From Acidobacteriota bacterium (GTDB lineage: Bacteria; Actinomycetota; Acidimicrobiia; ATN3): a stretch of 36,959 nt of DNA. Positions 32,043 to 36,959 of this stretch are shown one piece after another. The notes under the pieces were generated by a model. The model did not search any database, was not told where the DNA came from, and saw nothing but the letters and a program-made list of their open reading frames with translations. The stretch is from positions 1 to 36,959 of the forward strand of contig QEUQ01000041.1 in NCBI GenBank assembly GCA_003577105.1. The letters run 5' to 3'. Made by a program: the position numbers and the translations under genes. Within the stretch, counting starts at the first letter, position 1. The number at the start of each line of letters is the position of its first letter.

Positions 32043-32094
32043 ACTTGTCGGCTCAAACATTACTTGTCATACACCGTCGTTATAGTCACCACTA
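32043..32094. promoter_or_regulatory. Candidate regulator sites in the nrtR-like/draG-like intergenic region
   Basis: The 218-nt divergent spacer has ACTTGTC twice (32043-32049, 32062-32068) and an inverted TAGT-CACC-ACTA (32083-32094) overlapping a TATAGT -10-like box (32081-32086). Autoregulatory NrtR sites are usually near-palindromes in such spacers, but I cannot match the known consensus with confidence. Confidence 0.3.
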
Positions 32095-32228
32095 CCTTAA
32101 GAACGGCGATCATAAAGGGTTAGCTCGAAGGTGCTCTATCACCGCCATCGAATCGGGTTTGCGTCTACGCGCCACTGTCATGACTTGGTTGCTCAGCAAT
32201 ACCTACACCTCGGAAAGGCAGGACTAAA

Positions 32229-33311
32229 GTGAACCCCAACTCACGCCTTAAGCAGGTTACCGAGCGGGTGAGAGGCTGCTTGATAGGCGGCGCGATCGGC
32301 GACGCGCTCGGCGCTCCTGTCGAATTCGACTCACTAGATTCAATCCGTGCGAGATCCGGCGAGGCCGGCGTGACTGACTATCTCCCCGCCTACGGACTCG
32401 ATGGTGGGGCAATCACCGATGACACCCAGATGACGCTCTTCACGGCCGAAGGCTTCATACGAGCCCGGAATCGCATGAGCGACAGGGGGATCTGCAATGT
32501 CGACAGCGTCGTTCATCGCGCATACATCCGATGGCTTATCACGCAGAGCTACGAGACCGAGTACGTCGACGCCGACTTCAGTGAGGACCCACCCTCAGGT
32601 TGGCTCGTGACCCAAGAGATACTTCACTCACGGCGCGCGCCAGGCAACACTTGCATTGCCGCGCTGCGCTCTAGAAGAGAGCGCTCAATTGAGAGAACGA
32701 TCAACGACTCAAAGGGGTGCGGCGCCGTCATGCGAGCCGCGCCGGCTGGAATTATCGGCACTACCCCCGGAGAGGCATTTGACTTCGGAATCCTAAGTGG
32801 AGCGATTACACACGGCAATCCCAGCGGATACCTGCCCGCGGGCGTTCTCGCCTCGATAGTGTTCCAAGTGGTACGCGGGGCGACTCTCGAGGAGGCGATC
32901 GAAGAAGCGCGATCGCTCTTGTGTCAGCACGACGGCCACGAGGAAACCCTCGACTTCATTGACGCGGCCGCCGCACTCGCAGCTAACGGGCTCCCTTCCC
33001 CTGAAGCAATCGAAACTCTAGGCGGTGGGTGGATGGGGCACGATGCACTTGCGATCTCGCTTTGTTGCGCTCTTGCCGCTGACGACTACGAAGAAGGCGT
33101 CTTATGCGCCGTCAACCACAGTGGCGACAGCGATTCGACAGGTTCAATAACGGGCAATCTGCTTGGAGCTCTGCTCGGAGAGGGAGCAATACCCAAGAGA
33201 TGGATCGAACGCCTCGAGGCCCTCGAGGTCATCTCTACTGTCTCCGATGATCTCGCCAGCGCGGCTCTAGGCCCGGGGTACATTTCCCTCGATCGCTACC
33301 CAACTTGGTGA
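32229..33311 (+). CDS. ADP-ribosylglycohydrolase family protein
   Basis: This 360-residue DraG/ARH-type hydrolase has R-G-C-L-I-G-G-A-I-G-D-A-L-G-A-P-V-E at the N-terminus, the metal-binding T-D-D-T-Q-M-T-L, G-C-G-A-V-M-R-A-A-P-A-G and N-H-S-G-D-S-D-S-T-G-S-I-T-G-N-L-L-G-A near 298. Together these give the dimagnesium site. The family removes ADP-ribose from proteins or nucleic acids, or cleaves related N-glycosidic bonds. The start is GTG at 32229, after AAAGGCAGG. Divergence from an NrtR-like regulator supports a link to NAD or ADP-ribose turnover. The exact substrate is unknown. No ADP-ribosyltransferase is nearby. Confidence 0.94.
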   Translation: MNPNSRLKQVTERVRGCLIGGAIGDALGAPVEFDSLDSIRARSGEAGVTDYLPAYGLDGGAITDDTQMTLFTAEGFIRARNRMSDRGICNVDSVVHRAYIRWLITQSYETEYVDADFSEDPPSGWLVTQEILHSRRAPGNTCIAALRSRRERSIERTINDSKGCGAVMRAAPAGIIGTTPGEAFDFGILSGAITHGNPSGYLPAGVLASIVFQVVRGATLEEAIEEARSLLCQHDGHEETLDFIDAAAALAANGLPSPEAIETLGGGWMGHDALAISLCCALAADDYEEGVLCAVNHSGDSDSTGSITGNLLGALLGEGAIPKRWIERLEALEVISTVSDDLASAALGPGYISLDRYPTW

Positions 33312-33367
33312 AGCACTATCGGCGCACCCGCTAGCAACAAGGGCGCTGAGCTATAGACTCAAGATCG

Positions 33368-33922
33368 ATGTCTGAGATTCCCCTTCCGAAGCACTCCGGT
33401 CACTACCGACTAGCACCGATGTCTCGCTCACTAGCGATCATGACCGTCGTGCTGTGGGGAATACCCCTCGTATTCGTCGCAATCGCCCTCACGACGGACT
33501 ACTCACCCGCAAGGATCTTCATCTTGGCGATGACAGTCTTTATCGTTGGGACCTTCGCGTGGACCTGGGTCCGGTTCCGCCCTACCACCTTTGTCCTTGG
33601 GAGCAATGCCATGGAGGTGATCTGGCCTGCCAAGCGTCGCCAAGTCACCTATGCAAGCATGCGCTCGGTCAGGATCGCTACGAGCCGTGAACTCAAGGAC
33701 CTTGTCGGCTTTGGAATGCGGGTAGGAGCGGGCGGTCTATGGGGTGCGTTCGGATGGCTGTGGACTACCAAACGCGGGATTGTCCAGATGTACATCTCAC
33801 GTCTGGATCGATTCGTCTGGATCGAGCGCGACGACCGCCCTTGGCTGATCACGCCTGAGCGCCCTGACGACTTCGTCGCCGAGTTGACCCAGCACATAGG
33901 TGCTTGGGCTCCTCAGGGCTGA
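33368..33922 (+). CDS. Membrane protein with bacterial PH domain
   Basis: This 184-residue protein has two hydrophobic helices (about 22-42 and 51-70) followed by a beta-rich domain (F-V-L-G-S-N-A-M-E-V, R-R-Q-V-T-Y-A-S-M-R-S-V, V-Q-M-Y-I-S-R-L-D, W-L-I-T-P-E-R-P-D-D-F). This matches bacterial PH-like domains that follow paired membrane segments. The last motif is typical of these families. The role is unknown. It begins 56 nt after the ADP-ribosylglycohydrolase stop, so it could share its transcript. Its 3' end overlaps a small convergent frame by 10 nt. Confidence 0.78.
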   Translation: MSEIPLPKHSGHYRLAPMSRSLAIMTVVLWGIPLVFVAIALTTDYSPARIFILAMTVFIVGTFAWTWVRFRPTTFVLGSNAMEVIWPAKRRQVTYASMRSVRIATSRELKDLVGFGMRVGAGGLWGAFGWLWTTKRGIVQMYISRLDRFVWIERDDRPWLITPERPDDFVAELTQHIGAWAPQG

Positions 33923-34098
33923 CCTCGCCGAAGCTCAGCGTAGAAAACCTCTGCGGCCTCCTGGATCTCTCGGGCGGAGCGCTTTACGAGCATCGCGGCC
34001 TCTCGGGTCACAGCAATGAACTCGTAGTGCTCAGCCGTCACATACCTGGTACCGATTTCCAGGTAGGGTCGTAAAATCAAGCCAAGGGGATTCGACAT
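33913..34098 (-). CDS. Small hypothetical protein
   Basis: This 61-residue frame runs between the PH-domain gene and the oxidoreductase. Its ATG (34098) and the oxidoreductase ATG (34097) overlap back to back on opposite strands at the palindrome CATG. Codon use is like real genes, and the C-terminal 30 residues look like an amphipathic helix (V-K-R-S-A-R-E-I-Q-E-A-A-E-V-F-Y). The ribosome-binding site is weak. No family is recognised. It would fill an otherwise empty 174-nt gap, but it may be chance. Confidence 0.4.
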   Translation of the reverse strand: MSNPLGLILRPYLEIGTRYVTAEHYEFIAVTREAAMLVKRSAREIQEAAEVFYAELRRGQP

Positions 34099-36886
34099 GT
34101 CACCCAGTACCGATGACCACCGCTCCACCGAGAGCTCATATCGCGCCATGTGGTCTTGGGATGATGTCCGCTATGGAACTCATTGCGTAGATTGCTACCC
34201 GGGCAATTGCCCTTACCGCGTATACATACGCGACGGAAAGGTAGTGCGGGAAGAGGTCGCCGCTGACATCAGCCCCGTCGAAGATGGCGTCCCCGACATG
34301 AACCCGATGGGCTGCAACAAGGGCGCCGTCTGGAGCCACCAGCTAAGAAATGCCGACCGCTTGCTAAGCCCCCTCAGGCGAGTCGGCGAACGCGGATCTG
34401 GCTCATGGGAGGCAGTCACCTGGGATTCAGCGCTCAGCGAACTCGCGGATTCGATTATCGACGCGATCGAGGCTGAAGGTGCAGCGTCGGTCATACACGA
34501 GGGCACCCCGGAAATGACGACCGTCGCTCCAACTCACCGGTTCATGGCTCAAATTGGCGGCACCGTCACCGACTTCAACGCGACAACCAACGACTTCAAC
34601 GTCGGCATGCACATGACATTTGGGAAGTACGGCATAGTCTCTTCAATTGATGACTGGTTCCACTCCGAACTGATCCTCGTCTGGTTTCTCAACCCCGCAT
34701 ATACACGGATTCCGCACGCGCACTACATCTGGGAGGCCCGCTACCACGGTGCTGAAGTAATTCAGATTGCACCTGACTACAACGCTTCCGCGATGCACGC
34801 AGACGAGTTCGTTCCGGTTCGCCTCGGAACTGACGGAGCCTTCGCCCTTTCGATTTCCCAAGTGCTGATCGCCGAGGGACTCATCGACCGTGAATTCGTG
34901 GCGAGCCAGACGGACCTCTCGCTCTTGATCCGCACTGACACCAACAGGTTTCTGCGGGCATCCGATCTCGAAGAAAACGCACGCGACGACATCTTCTTTC
35001 AATGGGATTCGAAGGCCGGGGCTCCGGTAGAAGCGGACCGGGCCAACCTACTGCTTGGAGATCGCGAGCCCGAACTGACCGGTCGCTTCGTGGTCGGCCT
35101 CGCCGACGGCACAAGCGTCGAGACCTCCCCCGCCCTCGAACTTCTCACCAAATTGCTAGATGAGCATTACTCCCCCGAGAGCGCGTCTCAAGTCTGTGGA
35201 GTGAGCCCCGATGTCATTCGCGACATAGCTCGCAAAATCGCATCGAAGAAGACCAACATCTTGTTTGGCGCTGCTGCCTCGAAGTACTACCACGGCGACC
35301 TAATCGAGCGTTCGCTCTGTCTCCCGATCGCGCTCACCGGGAATTGGGGCAAGAAAGGCACTGGCATTCGCGCGTGGAGCGCAGGCATGTTCGACGGATC
35401 CGGCATCGCAATGGCCAAACAGATGCCTGGAGTCCAGGGTGCAGATCTGATCATTCAGGCGCTTGAGGCAATGGTCTCTGTCACTCAGGCTCAAGATCCA
35501 ACCATGTCGCGAGAGCTCGCCGGTCTGCAGCTTGCCCGCATGCAGAGTTCAATGGTCCCGCCGTTCTTCTTCTGGTACTACCACGGCGGATATGCAAAGC
35601 GCTGGTCCAAGCGCGAATGGAACGATCCCGCCATGACCCGCCCTCTCGATGAGTACGTGAGCGAAGCCATTGAGGCCGGGTGGTGGAAAGGGCTGATACC
35701 GCTTCCGCCTGACTCGAGCCCCAAGGTGCTCATCGAATGCGGGGGCAACATGTTGCGCAGGACCAGAGGCGGAAAAGCCCACCTGCTCGGTCACCTCTGG
35801 CCCAAGTTCGAGAAGATTGCCGTGATCGACACACGAATGACGGCGACCGCGCAATACGCAGACCTGCTCCTCCCTGCAGCCAATCACTACGAGAAGATCG
35901 ACTTCCACATTCCAACACCACACGTGATGAACCTGACGTTCTCTGATAAGTCGCAGGAACCAGAGGGCGAGGCAAAGACGGAGTGGGAGATTTTCACGGC
36001 ACTTGCGGAGAAGATCGCCGAGCGGGCAGCCGATCGCGGCCTGGAGTCTTATCGAGACTCATCTGGGTTAACTCGCCGCTATGCAGATCTTCCTTCCGCC
36101 TACACGCTTGCAGGCCATTTCGAAGACGCGGAGGTGCGCGCCGACGAGATGCTGCGAGATTCGACGCTTACCGGCACTCTCCCTGAGGGCACCGACCTCG
36201 CAACGATGCGAGAGCGAGGGCACGTCAGATTCGCGGGGTGGGGCGTCTTACCCTACGGGTGGTCCCAAGGTTCACCCTTCCCCAGTAACGAGACGCTCAC
36301 ACCGCTGCGCTCCCATGTCGAGCAAGGCGACCCGTATCCGACCTTGACCAGGCGGGCGCAGTTCTACATAGATCACCCGTGGTTCATCGATGCCGGTGAA
36401 GGATTCCCGTGCCACAAGGATCCGCCACCAATGGGGGGCAACTACCCGTTCATGCTCACCTCAGGGCACTGCCGGTGGTCGATTCATCGCATGAACATCG
36501 CCAATTCCGCACTGCTGCAGACTCACCGGGGTGAACCGCACGCGGCAATCGCCGCCGAAGATGCTCGACGCCTTGGAATTGAGGACAACGACGAAATCGA
36601 GATCTTCAACGACAGCGGATCGTTTGTCGTCAGAGCCCGGGTCCAGGGGTCGGTAATGCCTGGTCAGGTCATTGTTTATAACGGATGGGAGTCATTTCAG
36701 TTCCGTGATTGGCGCGCCGTCAATGAAGTCGAAGCGGGCATGATCAAGTGGCTGCACCTCGCCGGCGGTTATGGCCACCTCGACTACGCCCCTACCGGCT
36801 GGCAGCCATCAACAGTCGACCGTGGAACCAGGGTCGGAATTCGACTCTTCGATCAAGAATTGATGCTCCTATGCCGCGCAAGTTGA
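34097..36886 (+). CDS. Molybdopterin (bis-MGD) oxidoreductase, type II DMSO reductase-like catalytic subunit
   Basis: This 929-residue protein has an N-terminal Fe-S site of the form H29-x3-C33-x4-C38-x34-C73. A histidine in the first ligand position is typical of type II members such as ethylbenzene dehydrogenase, DMS dehydrogenase and selenate/chlorate reductases. Cofactor-binding segments include N-D-F-N-V-G-M, V-I-Q-I-A-P-D-Y-N-A-S, L-T-G-N-W-G-K-K-G-T-G, I-D-T-R-M-T-A-T-A-Q-Y-A-D-L-L-L-P and a C-terminal molybdopterin-dinucleotide domain (T-S-G-H-C-R-W-S, G-Q-V-I-V-Y-N-G-W-E). No twin-arginine signal is present, unlike most type II enzymes, so it is probably cytoplasmic. AGGGGA precedes the ATG. 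No beta or gamma subunit is within the window. The substrate is unknown. Confidence 0.9.
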   Translation: MSPSTDDHRSTESSYRAMWSWDDVRYGTHCVDCYPGNCPYRVYIRDGKVVREEVAADISPVEDGVPDMNPMGCNKGAVWSHQLRNADRLLSPLRRVGERGSGSWEAVTWDSALSELADSIIDAIEAEGAASVIHEGTPEMTTVAPTHRFMAQIGGTVTDFNATTNDFNVGMHMTFGKYGIVSSIDDWFHSELILVWFLNPAYTRIPHAHYIWEARYHGAEVIQIAPDYNASAMHADEFVPVRLGTDGAFALSISQVLIAEGLIDREFVASQTDLSLLIRTDTNRFLRASDLEENARDDIFFQWDSKAGAPVEADRANLLLGDREPELTGRFVVGLADGTSVETSPALELLTKLLDEHYSPESASQVCGVSPDVIRDIARKIASKKTNILFGAAASKYYHGDLIERSLCLPIALTGNWGKKGTGIRAWSAGMFDGSGIAMAKQMPGVQGADLIIQALEAMVSVTQAQDPTMSRELAGLQLARMQSSMVPPFFFWYYHGGYAKRWSKREWNDPAMTRPLDEYVSEAIEAGWWKGLIPLPPDSSPKVLIECGGNMLRRTRGGKAHLLGHLWPKFEKIAVIDTRMTATAQYADLLLPAANHYEKIDFHIPTPHVMNLTFSDKSQEPEGEAKTEWEIFTALAEKIAERAADRGLESYRDSSGLTRRYADLPSAYTLAGHFEDAEVRADEMLRDSTLTGTLPEGTDLATMRERGHVRFAGWGVLPYGWSQGSPFPSNETLTPLRSHVEQGDPYPTLTRRAQFYIDHPWFIDAGEGFPCHKDPPPMGGNYPFMLTSGHCRWSIHRMNIANSALLQTHRGEPHAAIAAEDARRLGIEDNDEIEIFNDSGSFVVRARVQGSVMPGQVIVYNGWESFQFRDWRAVNEVEAGMIKWLHLAGGYGHLDYAPTGWQPSTVDRGTRVGIRLFDQELMLLCRAS

Positions 36887-36959
36887 GTTCAGCGACTCCA
36901 GCCAGTCCCGATATCGCGCTGTAAGTTCGTAGTTGGCTCCCCGGCCGCACTCGATATTG
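36869..36959 (-). CDS. C-terminal fragment of a gene continuing past the window
   Basis: On the minus strand a frame enters from the right edge and ends at a TAG (36869-36871). It encodes about 30 residues with the plausible ending Y-E-L-T-A-R-Y-R-D-W-L-E-S-L. It would overlap the convergent oxidoreductase by 18 nt, as other convergent pairs here do. Too little is visible to name it. Confidence 0.45.
   Translation of the reverse strand, partial: NIECGRGANYELTARYRDWLESLNSTCAA

Noticed and set aside
32064-32086. A TTGTCA/TATAGT sigma-70 promoter pair
   Set aside because: The two hexamers are separated by only 11 nt, too close to function as -35 and -10 of one promoter.
1-36959. Mobile element or phage island
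   Set aside because: No transposase, integrase, terminal inverted repeats or phage structural genes were seen, and the single tRNA has no duplicated 3' end acting as an attachment site nearby.

Overview
The window is GC-rich, densely coded bacterial chromosome. Frequent GTG and TTG starts, OmpR-type two-component pairs, an NrtR/DraG pair, a GT39 glycosyltransferase with low-complexity outer loops and a DUF3054 protein all suggest an actinobacterial lineage, probably a poorly cultured one such as Acidimicrobiia or Thermoleophilia. That placement is inference. No phage, transposase, plasmid or CRISPR signature was seen.

Layout. 1-3.2 kb: two convergent, related surface proteins (the first cut by the window edge) and a STAS-domain protein. 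3.3-3.8 kb: tRNA-Leu(CAA) followed by a DUF302 gene. 3.8-8.9 kb, minus strand: tightly coupled tryptophan operon trpC-trpB2-trpF-trpB1-trpA. It carries both TrpB classes, and TrpA has an extra cysteine/histidine-rich C-terminal domain. 8.9-12.2 kb: a divergent CorA transporter, a convergent AtuA-family protein and a DUF3054 membrane protein. 12.2-14.4 kb, minus: a response regulator and a histidine kinase lacking about 40 residues between the HAMP region and the phosphoacceptor histidine. 14.6-21.4 kb, plus: an SDR oxidoreductase, then an apparent operon of GT2-GtrA, GT39, response regulator and histidine kinase (envelope glycan synthesis with its own sensor system). 21.5-23.2 kb: an orphan NERD nuclease-helicase. 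23.2-25.5 kb, minus: a large secreted protein with four ~100-residue repeats. 25.6 kb: msrB. 26.1-28.4 kb, minus: pyruvoyl-type histidine decarboxylase with an APC antiporter, together a likely histidine/histamine exchange module. 28.7-30.7 kb: a glycoside hydrolase-like protein. 30.7-31.2 kb: sparse DNA with one possible small membrane protein. 31.2-33.3 kb: divergent NrtR-like Nudix regulator and ADP-ribosylglycohydrolase. 33.4-36.9 kb: a bacterial PH-domain membrane protein, a small hypothetical ORF and a large molybdopterin oxidoreductase resembling type II DMSO reductases.

The most coherent modules are the Trp operon, the histidine decarboxylation pair, the envelope glycosyltransferase/two-component cluster and the NAD/ADP-ribose pair. 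The most unusual items are the TrpA fusion, the shortened histidine kinase, pyruvoyl histidine decarboxylase in this setting, and 11-nt direct repeats upstream of both two-component loci that look like OmpR-family binding sites.
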